This document shows positions 29,769 to 40,850 of a stretch of DNA of 64,000 bases, one piece after another. Positions within the stretch are counted from its first letter, which is position 1. Each line of letters opens with the position of its first letter. A program made the position numbers and the translations under genes. Below the pieces are notes generated by a model. The model ran no database searches. It was not told the origin of the DNA and was given only the letters and a program-made list of their open reading frames with translations. Source of the DNA: Zonotrichia leucophrys gambelii (taxonomy: Eukaryota > Chordata > Aves > Passeriformes > Passerellidae); NCBI RefSeq assembly GCF_028769735.1, contig NC_088174.1, forward strand, positions 761,001 to 825,000. The letters run 5' to 3'.

Positions 29769-32700
29769 CCTGGGGATGAGCAGGGATGCTCGGGGGGTCC
29801 CAGAGCTCTGTGCTGGCCAGGTGCTCCCCAGCCCCTGCCCTGGCTCTCTGCCCGCCGACCCGGGACCTGTTCCAGAGGATAAAATATGGCCTCGGTGCTG
29901 TTAATTGGAGCTCTTTCCCTACACTTCCTCCTCTCCCTGCCGGCTCCGCAGGGTCAATCAGTGATCCGCATTAGGCAGGCTCTCTGTGGATTCGTTGGCT
30001 CCGGCAGCAGCCCGGGCTCTCCGGGGCGGGAGGAGGGGGCTGCACCCTCGGGGGGATCCTCTAGGGTGGGAGACAACTCCTTCAGGGTCTGCTCCACCCA
30101 AACCTCCCACCCCATGGTTCTGCTGCCTCTCCTCGTGTCCCTGGGGTCCCCCTGCACCTTCTCCATCTCCCCCTGCCTCAGCCCCTCTCTCTCTGCCCGT
30201 CCCCTCCCCTCAGGCTGCCCACCGGCAGACAGCCGCTATCGATTTGCCTGGATCAGCAAATCCCAGCCGTGGGGAGAGCTGGGCAGTGGTGACACAGGGA
30301 TGGCAGTGCTGGCACTCCAAGGGCCCTGAGGCAGTTGACAGGAGAGCTGTCCCCATCCCCAGGTCCTCACCAGCCCTGCATCCTGTTTATGTGAGACATG
30401 GGTGGTTCTTCCCTCCCTGTGCCCCGGGCAGCCCGGGCTGATGAGATCCTGGGGTGGGAAATGCAGCTTCTGCATGGGATTGCTCTGGAAGCTGGGGAGC
30501 AGGAAACCTTCAGCCTTGCTTTGAGCATGAAGAGTCCTTTCCTTCCTTCAAACTGCCCCAGTGGGTCAAGATGTGGTGTCCCCAAGGAACCTGTGATTTT
30601 CTCAAGCCTTTTCCTAGCTGAAATCCCACTGTCCCCTCAAATTGTCTGGGATACCAGCAGTGGGAGAGGAGCTACATCCGACATTGAGACTGGATCCTCG
30701 CCCTCTTTCCAGCCTCCCAGAATGATTCTTGGTGAAGATGCTGTGGATCATGGCGTCTTGGGAAGCTGGGGGGGACACTGATGTCACCCCTCCATCTCTA
30801 ACAGGGCCCTGATGCCTCTCTTGGAAGATGCCATGGCTTGACTCTCCCCTCTCCTCCAGAGCCAGCTGGAGGCAACAGGGAATCCTCTGTCCCTCTGGAG
30901 AGAGGAGCTGATCCCACCGCTGCCCTGGCTGGAGACCCTCACCCTCCAAGGCATTGGCAACCCCTCAGGGAGCTCCTTCCTTGCTTCAGGCATCTTCATG
31001 CCATGGGTGGAAATTCTTGGGGGATTTGGGGGCTTCCAGGCACCCAGGTGGAGGTGGGAGATGTTGGGGAACAGAGAGGGATGAGGTGTCGGGGTGTCCT
31101 GGCCATGGGGGAGCCTCTCTGTGCCAGCAGAGGAAATGGTGAGCAGGGGACAGAAGGTCAGAAAAGTTCTTGCCTGGCCCAAAAGCCTGAGGCAGGAGGG
31201 TCCGAGATAACCACGGTTATTTAATTTATTTTTTCTAAATAAAAAAAGGGAAGGAAGTTAATAAATAATGTAAAGTGCAGAATGCATTAATGAAAGGGAG
31301 AGCGAGGCAGAGAGAGGGAGAGAGAGGAAGGGACAGGGCAGAGTGAGAGCTCAGGGAGTGGTGGGGAGATATTCCTGCCAGTATCGATTGGATATGATTA
31401 CATTAGAGCTATCAAATATTCATACTACATTCCACAAGAGGTCATTGTGTGTGTTTTTCCAATTTAGCTCTGCCTCGGTGCAGGCAGCAGGCTCCGGGTG
31501 GGAAAGGCTGCGAGCACAGCGTGGCTCCAGCCCCCGGGCCTGGGACTGCCACAGGGATGTCACCCCTGGAGGGACAGGGGCTGGGCTGGCTGGGCAGGGT
31601 GTGCTGAGCTGGCTGCTGGCCCTCAGGGTCCTTCACAAAGCCCCTGAGGACTGAGGATCGTGCGTGGAGACAGAAACGGGGACAGGCGTGTCCCAGCTCT
31701 GGCACCTCGCTCTTCCTTGGCAGCCACTTCTGCTCCCTCCCAAGCCAGATCAGGGCCCGTGGCCACTCTTTACTGGCTGCTCCAGGCTGTTCCTTGTTCT
31801 TAATGGAGCATTTTAGCTGGGATGTCGCTTTGCCAGCCAGGAAGGTCAGCCCAGGCCACGGAGCCAGGCGGGAGGAGGATGAGCTGTGTGTGGATGTGGG
31901 CAGGGATGTGTGGCAGGGCTCCCGCTGCGGTGCCCATCTGCCAGGGCACTCTGGCCCTTCTCTCCCTGCCTCCATCCATCCCTCCAGGCTGTGCCTGTGC
32001 TGCCGGGATCCTCCCCGAGGGGACAAGGGCCCTCAGCATCAGTGCTCCCGAGCCACAGTTCAAGGACACAGCTCTGCGGTGTCTCGGTGCCAACCAGGTC
32101 TGTCACCCTGAGGAGGCAGCTGGGGGCCTGCTGCCCCATTTTACCTGCACACAAGGCACTTCCCTTGCCCGTGCCTCAGTTTCCCTGTTTGTCCACGTTC
32201 CCACAGCATCACTGGGGCACCGCTGCTGCCCCTGCAGCCCCCGGCCCCGCCGAGCCCCCCCCGGCCTCCGCCCGCCACAGCCCCGGGCGCTGGGAGCCAG
32301 CGCTGCCTTCTCTCCTTACATTAATAAAAATTTTACAGCACGGTGGCAGGAAATGCATTTTCAGTTCATCTGCTGCAGCTATTAGATTACCAGGAAATGG
32401 CTGGCTGGCCGGCGGCCAGGGGTCCGGAGGGCCGCGGCGCAGGGGAAGGCGAGCGGAGCGCGGGATGAGCCCATGGCACCGGCCCCATCCTCCTGCATGT
32501 GCCCGCGCTGTGCCAGGCTGTGCCCACCCGCCCTGCCGGGTCCTGCATGCCAGGCTCCCCGGGCACTCTCTGAGCTGGCGGGTATGGATCTGGTCCCTGC
32601 TGCTTGGGGAAATGGGATGAGCAGGGGAGGTGTCTCCTGATGAATCTGCTCCAGCCTGAGACCAACAGAGCCAAACTGGCCACAGCCTTTGCTGAGGCGC
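29769..32700. other. Intergenic sequence with unique AT-rich islands
   Basis: No gene is recognisable. Two blocks stand out by composition and low repeat content: 29,875-29,995 and 31,200-31,460. They are discussed as candidate noncoding elements. Confidence 0.4.
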
Positions 32701-32709
32701 TGCTGCAGG

Positions 32710-32925
32710 GAGAAGTGGAGGATTTGGGTCTGGGACCAGGGAGAGGTGGGGGATTTGAGGCTGGGACCAAGGGAAGATGGGAGATTTGGGGCTTGGGCCA
32801 GGGAAAGGTGGGAGATTTGGGGCTGAGACCAGGGAGAGATGAGATACTTTGTTTGGACCTGAGAGGGGTGAAAGGTTTAGGACTGGGATCAGGGAGAGGT
32901 GGGATGTTTGAGGCTGTGACAGGGA
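32710..32925. repeat. Degenerate tandem repeat, unit about 39 bases
   Basis: About five copies of the phrase GGGATTTGGGGCTGGGACCAGGGAGAGGTG, diverged and slightly variable in length. Confidence 0.8.
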
Positions 32926-33394
32926 GGATGCATTCACTGAGTGCAGCAGGTCTCTGCAGAGGTTGATCATTCCAAGCTGTGGGGTTTTTAAATCACCAGG
33001 CTGGGCTGGTGTCAAGCAGAGCCTGGGAAAGACTTGAATGTGTGTTGTCTGTAGCAGAGCTGGGAGTGGGGGGTAGGTGCTGGCTATAAATACCTGTACC
33101 TGCCCCAGAGGTGGCAGTGCTAATGAAGGGAGGGAATTGTGAGCAGCCCCTCAGGGAGGGGGCAGCAGCAGCAGCAGTGGCTGCAGTGGCTCTGTGGGCC
33201 CTGGGGAGGGAGGGACAGCAGGACAGGGTTTTTGGGACCTGGCTTTTAGGATAGGCAGAGTTTTCAGGAGAGCCCTCTTAGAAATGACTGTGGCCATGTG
33301 CTGGAGCTGCTCTCTGCAGGTGGGACAATTTCATGCTGGGAGTCCCTGAGCCCAGACCAGTCTTGAGCCCTGGGATCCTTTCCATGATCCTGAA

Positions 33395-33595
33395 ATGATC
33401 CTGGGATCATCTCCACATGAGCATCAGGCACCAAATCGGGTGCTCCACATGAGCATCAAGCACCAAGCATTTTCCCTGGGGCAGCGGGTGGTCCCTCCCT
33501 GGAGCATCCTGGACTCCAGAGAGGTGCTCGAGGCTGCACAGAGATGCTCGAGGCTCCACAGAGATGCTCCAGGCTCCAGAGGGATGCTCCTTGCC
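33395..33595. repeat. Two short tandem repeats
   Basis: A direct repeat of CCACATGAGCATCAGGCACC-type sequence (about 33,412-33,470) is followed by four copies of GAGATGCTCGAGGCTCCACA (about 33,520-33,595). Confidence 0.75.
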
Positions 33596-34554
33596 AATGC
33601 CTGGCAGCATCTCATGGGGCTCCATCCTCTGTGCCTGCCTGGCCTCCCAGAGCTCCGAGCTGGGTGCAGGATGTGCCTTTGGGAAGGAGGTGACCCCAGC
33701 CCTGCCACGGTGACAGCTCCATCTCCACTCTGGTACCAGCAACCAGGCTGGAGGAAAGAGGACACCTGGTAAAAGAGTGGTGGAGAACAGGGAAGGCAAG
33801 GAATGATGGAAAGGAACGGAGCAAGGAAGGGAGCAAAGTTTGGGGAGAAGGGGAGGTCTGAGCCTCACCAGGGTTTATTAAAGTTTGAAAGAACAAGAAA
33901 CCGTGGTTTGCGTGGAGGGGACTGGCTATTTTTAGCCGTGGGTAGGATGTCAGCTCTGAAAATAGCCTGCTACCAGATCCTAATGAAATCCTCTCTTTGG
34001 CTCTCACACGGAGCGAATTTGGAGGGGGAGGATCGCTGTCACACCCGCAGCCGAGGAGCTCCTGACATTCACAATGACTCGCCTGGTTTTCTCTTATTTA
34101 TTTATTTAATTTTTTTCCTTCCCCCTCCGGTTTCTCCTATTCTTTGCCGGCTCTGCCTTACGCCGAGCAGAGGAGTCACCAGCCAAAAAAGTGACTGCGG
34201 GGGCGGTGCTGCTTAGCTACGGCCAAATCCCAGCAGCATGTGACCGGCTTGGCAATTTAATACGGAGCCCTGCTCCCGGCACACGCGGGCCCGAGTTAAA
34301 GTGACATTGAAACGGGGACTCGAAGTGCTGCAGGCACAGAATTTGGGGGGAGCTGCCTCCTATCCATCCCTGGGGAGGGGGGTTGGCTCCGTGGGATGTG
34401 GTAGTGGGAAGGGTGGTGCCCAGGTGAGGGAGGATGCTCGGGACAGCATCCCGAGCAGGCTTGGGAGGGAGCAGGGGTTGGGAGAGCTGCAGTGTGGATG
34501 GATCAGCTGGTTTAGGGAGAGCTGAGCAGCCTGGAGCACCAGCAGGAGGGATCC

Positions 34555-35505
34555 CGGTGTGTATGGGATCCTTGGTGTACTTGGGATGGCCTGGCAGACA
34601 TGGGATACCTGGTACACATCGGATACCTGGTACATATGGGATACCTGGAATACATGGGATACTTGGTACATATGGGATACCTGGAGTACAGGGGATACCT
34701 GGAGTACAGGGGATACCTGGAGTAAATGGGATACCTGGACTACAGGGGATACCTGGTACACATGGCATACCTGATGCATCTGGGACATTTGGGACGTGTA
34801 GGGCACCTAGTACATGTGGGATCCCTGGTACATATGGGATAGCTGGAGTACAGGGGATACCTGGTGTATGTGGGATACCTGGAGTACACGGGATATCTGG
34901 AGTACAGGAGATATCTGGTACTTCTGGGATATGTGGTACACATGGGATACCTGGTACTTGTGGGATACCTGGAGTACTGGGGATACCTGGAGTACATGGG
35001 ATACCTGGTACATATGGGATACCTGGAGTACATGGGATACCTGGTACATATGGGATACCTGGAGTACAGGGGATACCTAGAGTACAGGGTGTCCTGGTTT
35101 AGGGCAAATTTGGGAGAGAATCTCCAAGGGGTGCCCCTCCAGAAAGCAAACCCTAGGATACAGGGGATACCTGGTACTTGTGGGATACCTGGAGTACAGG
35201 GGATACCTGATGTATGTGGGATACCTGGAGTACAGGGAATACCTGGTACATGTGGGATCCCTGGTGTATGTGGGATACCTGGTACATATGGGATACCTGG
35301 GGTACAGGAGATACCTGTAGTACAGGGAATGCCTGGTACTTGTGGGATACCTGGTACACGTGACATACCAGGTACATCTGGGACATTTGGGACATGTAGG
35401 GTACCTAGTAAATGTGGGAACCCTGGATTTTGTGGGATACCTGGTACGTTTGGAGTATTTGGGACATGTGGGATACCTGGTGCACGTGGTACCTGTAGTG
35501 GAGTT
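34555..35505. repeat. GGGATACCTGGTACATAT 18-base minisatellite
   Basis: Around fifty copies of an 18-base unit (GGGATACCTGGAGTACAG and GGGATACCTGGTACATAT types) are broken once at 35,090-35,155 by unrelated LTR-like sequence. Because 18 is a multiple of three and the unit has no stop, all plus-strand frames and some minus-strand frames are open. One reads GIPGTYGIPGVHGIPG, a collagen-like Gly-X-Y pattern. No start context, splice site or flanking coding sequence supports translation. Confidence 0.96.
35090..35155 (+). mobile_element. LTR 5'-end fragment inside the 18-base minisatellite
   Basis: TGTCCTGGTTTAGGGCAAAT and the following AAGGGGTGCCCCTCCAGAAA match the minus-strand LTR that begins at 22,057. 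Only about 65 bases remain, and repeat units resume directly after. Confidence 0.7.
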
Positions 35506-35509
35506 CAGT

Positions 35510-36160
35510 CTGGAAAGCCTGTAGGAGACTTGGAACACTGGGTGGTGACTGCTCCCAGCAATGATCAGGGACCTCCTGAGGAGCATCACGGGGAGCACAG
35601 GGCAGAGAATCCAGGAGAGAGAGGGCCCTGAGGGCTTGGGACAGAAAAGACACTATGGGAGCATCACGTCTCCATCAGAGCAGGGATGAAGGTGCCACAA
35701 AGGCACAGGTTGGGTGAGAAACATGTCTTGCAAAGGCAGGGTGTGACTTGACAAAGGAACCAGTGCTCCAAGGGGACATTCACAGTCTGGAGGGTGCAAG
35801 TCCTTTGTCACTTGATTCCCCCCAACAGGAATGTAGCAGTGGGGTTTGGGCAGAATCCAGCTCCACAGCTGTACCACAGGCACAACAGTGTCTGGACACT
35901 TCCCAGAAGATGGAGTTAGCAATTTCCCAGCAGGGAAATGCCTGTATTGCACATCCCTTTGTAACCCAGTGTCTCCTCACCCACCCTGCTCACATTTCCC
36001 AGGAGCTCAGGTGGGGACCTCACCTTTGGAGCCAACACTGCTGGAGTCAGTCTGTGTTCTCTGTTGGGAGGGGAATGTGCCTTCGGGCAGGGACCTCATC
36101 AGGACAAATGTGTCTTGTGGAAGGAGAGCTGCTGTGGAAGTGTGGGGAGCCCACAGATCA
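35510..36160. other. Intergenic sequence, nothing recognised
   Basis: No repeat array, RNA gene or credible exon is seen. Confidence 0.4.
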
Positions 36161-36350
36161 CGGAACCATGGAATGATTTGGGTTGGCAGGCACATTAAAG
36201 ATCCTCGAGTTTCTATCCTCTTCAGGGACACCTTCCACTATCCCAGGTTACTCCCAGCCCTGTCCAAGGTGGCCTTGGGCACTGCCAGGGATCCAGGGGC
36301 AGCCCCAGCTGCTCTGGGCACCTGTGCCAGGGCCTGCCCACCCTCACGCT
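36161..36350 (-). mobile_element. CR1 LINE 3' fragment
   Basis: This is the reverse-oriented CR1 3' end, from CGGAACCATGGAATGATTTG to CCAGGGCCTGCCCACCCTCA. It has the CCTTGGGCACTGCCAGGGAT variant also found at 63.1-63.3 kb. Confidence 0.88.
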
Positions 36351-37194
36351 GACGATGCACAAGGACAGCCAGCACTCGCTGTGCACAGCGGGACCTGGGG
36401 AGCCACGCCACGGGAATCGCTGCCCTGTCCCGCTGTCCCCTCCAGCCGGGGGAGGTGACAGATCCCGATCCCGGCTCACTCGGGCGCTGGAGAGCCCCTG
36501 GAGACGCTGCTGCTCCTGCTCGGCGCGGGGCCGGAACCATCTGCATCAATGAGTCAGCAGGACCCACTTAACACTTCCCCAGCAGAATCTGCTCCTCTCT
36601 CCCGGCAGAATGGGCAGCTCTGGCAGGCTCTGGCAGCGTGTTACAATCTCAGCTCATTAAGGGACGCATCCTGAGCGCTTTATTGATGTTTTATGCTGCC
36701 TGGCTCCATCTTCAGAGGGAAACTCTCATTGCAGTCAATGACTACACCTCCGGCTGCTGCAGGCTGAGCTCGGAGCTCCGGATCTGGCTCCCAGAGAGGC
36801 AGGCTCAGCTCCCATGGCCACGCTGCAAACAGTGGGGTTTGACCCCAAAGGGGGCACAAAACATCTCAGGGCCAGCATCCCTCTTTTCTTTCCAGGGACT
36901 AGGAAACCCTCAAAAGAAGAACACAAGGAAGGGGTTGTTTTTTTCCTTGCTTATCCCTCTTTCTGCTAGAAGGAGCTGCATGACAGGGAAGGGAAATGAT
37001 GTTTCCTCTCCCCCAGCACTGCCATCTGTTCAGCCCAAGCCCAGCCGGGTGGGTGTACCTGGCCTCCTCCTCTCCCAGCGTGCTGGGAGCCACATGTCCC
37101 CACCTCGGGAGAGTCACAGCCCTTTAATAAGTTCCCCAGTGCTGGCTGTTGCTTCTGAAAAGCTCGTGGCACTGTCTGGCTTCAAGTGGCTTTT

Positions 37195-37262
37195 ACATAA
37201 TACAGACTGTCAGGCTAGATGAGCATCACGGTCCCTTCTGGCCCTAAAATCTGTGAATCTCC
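37195..37262 (+). mobile_element. Old CR1-like 3' terminus
   Basis: GGCTAGATGAGCATCACGGT, then CCCTTCTGGCCCTAAAATCT, then GTGAATCT looks like a diverged CR1-related 3' end in forward orientation. It is short and uncertain. Confidence 0.45.
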
Positions 37263-37264
37263 AA

Positions 37265-39660
37265 ATTAGAGGGCACCAGCACCTCCTTGTTTCTGGCTGA
37301 TTGAATCAGGGGAATCGCGTGTTCTCTTTCTCCTCTCTTTTTTTTTCCTCCCTCCCCTGCATCATCTCTATCTGGAGGTGAATTACCCTCCCCCTGAGCC
37401 TGAGCTTGGCAAACAGCAGCAGGAGAGACCAGGCAGCTTCAGCCTTGCTCTGGGATATCCTGCTCTCCTGCCCACTCCAGGGCTGATTCCTGGAGGTGAA
37501 TTGTCTGACTGTGGGCACAGCCAGGCCTGGAGCTGGAAAATCTGTGTGGAAAACGGTGCTGAGCTCTCTTGATTGTTTTAAAATCCCAACTAAGCTCTCC
37601 AAGCTTCAGACTGAGCTCCTTGGGATTTGTGACCAAGGTGTGGATGTAGAGAAACACTTTTTGGGAAGGGAAATAAAAGCGAGTGACTCCCAATGGTTTT
37701 GGGGGAGTTTGGGATGATGGGAAGAGCAAAGCAGGGAGAAATTGCTCATAATCTGTGAAGATTGGTGGGGATGGGGTTTCTCCAAATGCAGGGGTCTGCA
37801 ACAGGAGCTGGGGCCCTGCTGTTCCCAGCAGGCTCAGCTGGAGCTGGAAACCCAGGGATGTCCACCTTGATCATCTTGGTGCTCTCAGCTGCACTCAGGA
37901 CATGCAACAGAAATGAGATACCCAGGAGCTGCTTCTCCCCATCCTTTGGGCAGGACCCCAGTGGTGTTCAAGGTGGTGGATTTCCACTGGGATGAGGAGT
38001 GGGACCAGTCCCAGGGATGAGCTGAGGAGCTGGGGTGGGCAGTGGGCCACAGAGGGGGCTGTGGGAAGGGGGCTCAATCCCTGCTCCACACCCCCCACAC
38101 GGGGAGAGGTGGCCAGGAAGCTCCAGAGGTCTCACACCTTCCTCTGCCATGGCTCATCAGGGAGATCCACATCTCTCTCCCAACAGCCAAAACCCCTCCT
38201 GAGGAGGGGGGCTCCATCCCAGATCCTTCCTTTGGGGGAGGCTCTAAACTTTCCTGCCTTGCAAGTGCCCTGGGGTTCCCAGCCCTCCTCTCCAGCGGTG
38301 CTGTGGTCAATAACTCACCGGGAGGCTGCTGCTCTCCCTCCCACTCCTCCCGGGAGCTCTGCATTCATGCCTGCTCGGCCCTCCCTCGGCAGCCAGCGAG
38401 GAATAAAGCGGCGCCGGCGGAGCACGACGCGGGCTGCGCTGGGATGCTGCGAGCCAGCGAGGGAAGCCTGAATCACCGGCACCTCAAGGTGGGAGTGAGA
38501 GATTGGGGCTGGGAGAGAGGGAGGACAGCACACGTGCTCCCCGGAGTCAGGTGCTCTCAGCCAGCTGGCTGGGAATCGGGCAGCGCTGATCCTTTCTGTG
38601 CCTTTAAAGACGGAACTTTAAAGAGGGCGATGGGGAGAAGAGGAGGGGCCGGTGGGAGCAGAGGGGTTCAGGCTGAAGGCTCTGAGCTGGAGCCGAGGCT
38701 GAGGGATGCTGTCAGGGACTCGTTCTTCTTGGAGAAACTCCTGGAGGAGCGTCCCCAGTGGGATCCCATGGAGATGGAGAAACCCTCAGCCTAGAAATAC
38801 CTAAAAGTGAGACTGCAAGGGCTCTGCTGGGCACTGTGTGGGAGAATGGAGTCTCTGGCCCCAGCTGGGGGGATTCCAGTGCTTCTGCTGGCAGCAGCTG
38901 GGACGGAGCCCCTGAGGTCTGTGGGATCACCCCAGTTTGTCCTCATCTGTTACTGCCACAAGCAGCAGAGCTGGATTTATCACTCTTATTCCAGGTCCTT
39001 CACTTCCCCTCTGTCCCCATGCTGCTGTCACACACTCAGACCCCGTGTTTGCCATCCAGCCTGGGGACCTGCCCATCCCGAGGGAGTCCCGTGATGCTGG
39101 GCTTGTCTGGGGGGGCTGAGGGCTTGGTGGTTTCATCTTCACATGTCTGAGACAGATTCTGAGCCGTCTCCTAGCTGGGACTGTCACTTTGCTCATCTGG
39201 TGTGCATCCCAGAGAGAAGGGGTGACTACCCTGGAAGTGTTGAGGGGAATGCAGGGAGGGTGGGGACTCGGCTGGGGCCCACAGGTGATGCTCAGTGTCA
39301 TCAGGGTGGCCTTGTGTCTTTGGGACTGTCAAGCCAGGTCTACTTTACTATAAATGGGGGTGAAGGGTGTCACAAGGACCCCTGGTGCTCCCGAGCCACA
39401 GGCACGAAAGCAGGAAAGCAAGGGACATGGGAAAAGCGTGCAGTGACTTGGGAAAACCTCTGGAATGGAAGGTCCAGGTCCTGCTTGGACCTTTTTGTTT
39501 CTGGGAGAGTGGGATGTGTGTGGGCTGGTTCTGTGTGTCTCAGGATGGAAAAGCTGCTCCCAGCCTCTCTGCCGAGTGTGTCTCTGCAGGGCTCATCCAG
39601 GTGTGGCTTTGGGATTTTGGGAAGTGTTGGATCTGGAAGCACCTGGGCTGTCCCGGGGGC
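37265..39660. other. Intergenic sequence upstream of SPRY3
   Basis: No credible coding exon is seen. A small CpG-dense spot lies at about 38,400-38,465. Several 100-250 codon open frames overlap on different strands and lack family motifs. Confidence 0.4.
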
Positions 39661-39671
39661 CTCCTGGGCAG

Positions 39672-39752
39672 AGGTGAGCCGGGAGCAGGTTGGACTCGAT
39701 GACCTCAGAGGTCTTTTCGCACCTTTTCCATGCTTCTGTGAGGTGACTGAGC
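39672..39752 (+). mobile_element. CR1 LINE 3' terminus
   Basis: GGTTGGACTCGATGACCTCA, then GAGGTCTTTTCGCACCTTTT, then TGCTTCTGTGAGG matches the 3' end of one CR1 subfamily in forward orientation. Confidence 0.7.
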
Positions 39753-39829
39753 CGTTTCATGGCCATTTATGGATCAAACCCAAGGTGATGGATCCTGAGT
39801 CGCTGCCGTCCCCTTTGCGGCCCAGCCCG

Positions 39830-40850
39830 ACAGGACCTGCCCGCGGTGTCACACTGACCCCGACCCATCCCGCGACGCTGCTGTGTCCCCAGGGGCGCTG
39901 TCCCGGTGGGCACAGGGGGACACCGGCCCGGGGGGCGCAGGGAGGGACGCGGAGCCCGGGGCAGACGGAAACGTTTAAAGAGCGCTGAGCATCCCGCGGC
40001 GGGGCTGGGCGGCAGCGGCGCCTGGGGAGCGCTGCGGGGCTCTGCGGAGCCGCTAATGGGCCGAGTCCATTTCAGAGGGATGACGCCACTTGGGTAAAGC
40101 GTTAAGAGCTCCGGGAAGGCAGCGCAGAGCGAGGGGGAGCGCGATGCTCCCGGGCAGCGCCAGGTCCCTCCCTCCTCCCTCCATCCCTCCTCCTCCTCCT
40201 CCTCCCTCCGCCCAGCCTCCCGTTCCCACCGAGCGCGGGGCCCCCCCGCCGCTCCCGCTGCCCGCGGCGCGGGGCTCGGCTGCGGGGCCGGGGCTGCCCC
40301 GCTCCGCCCCGGGGCTGCCCCCGCCGCGCTCGGGCTCCGCGGGCCGATGGACCGGCGGCGGCTGCGGGGTGAGTCCCCGGCGCGGACACGCGTGGGCTGC
40401 GGGGCGCGGCGGGGGACACGCGTGGGCCGAGCGGGAGGGCTCCTGGGCAGTCGTGAGCCGCTGCTGGAGGGACGCGGGTCCCTGGGTGCGCACGGGCTGT
40501 GCGAGGGAGCTGCGGTTCCGTGCGGGGGGATTGGGGTCCTGCACACGCGTGGGGTGCGCGCTGCGGGGCTGGGGCCGCCTGTGGGTCCGAGTCACGCGTG
40601 GGCTGTGCTGAGAGTGCCCCGCACACTCAGAGCGGGCGGCGGCGCGGCGGTGCCCGGGAGTCCCGGGACACGAGGGCTGCGTGTGCGTGGAGGGGCTGCG
40701 AGCCTCGCGTGGGCTGCGCGCTGAGCGGGACCGGGGGCTCAGCCTCCCCCAGCGCCCCGCTGCACCCCGCAGCACCCCGACACGGCGAGGGGGTCCCTTT
40801 GCTCCCACCTGGCGCCCTGAGCCGCTTGCCCCCGGCTCGCAGCCACCTCC
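39830..40850 (+). promoter_or_regulatory. SPRY3: CpG island, probable SPRY3 promoter
   Basis: CpG density is very high from about 39,830 to 40,850, with GC-box-like GGGGCGG motifs. It lies 3 kb upstream of the SPRY3 coding exon on the same strand, and a strong splice donor inside it (40,369) can pair with the SPRY3 acceptor. No TATA box is evident, as usual for such islands. Confidence 0.7.
40140..40368 (+). other. SPRY3: Candidate noncoding first exon of SPRY3
   Basis: The donor GCGGG|GTGAGT lies at 40,368/40,369. The 5' boundary is only a guess inside the CpG island. Human SPRY3 likewise has its coding sequence on one downstream exon behind a noncoding first exon (established knowledge). 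An ATG at 40,347 within this exon would start a 13-codon upstream ORF after splicing. Confidence 0.45.

Noticed and set aside
34434..35631. Collagen-like open frames on both strands
   Set aside because: They follow entirely from the 18-base repeat unit, which has no stop in most frames. No start context, splice site or adjoining coding sequence supports a gene.
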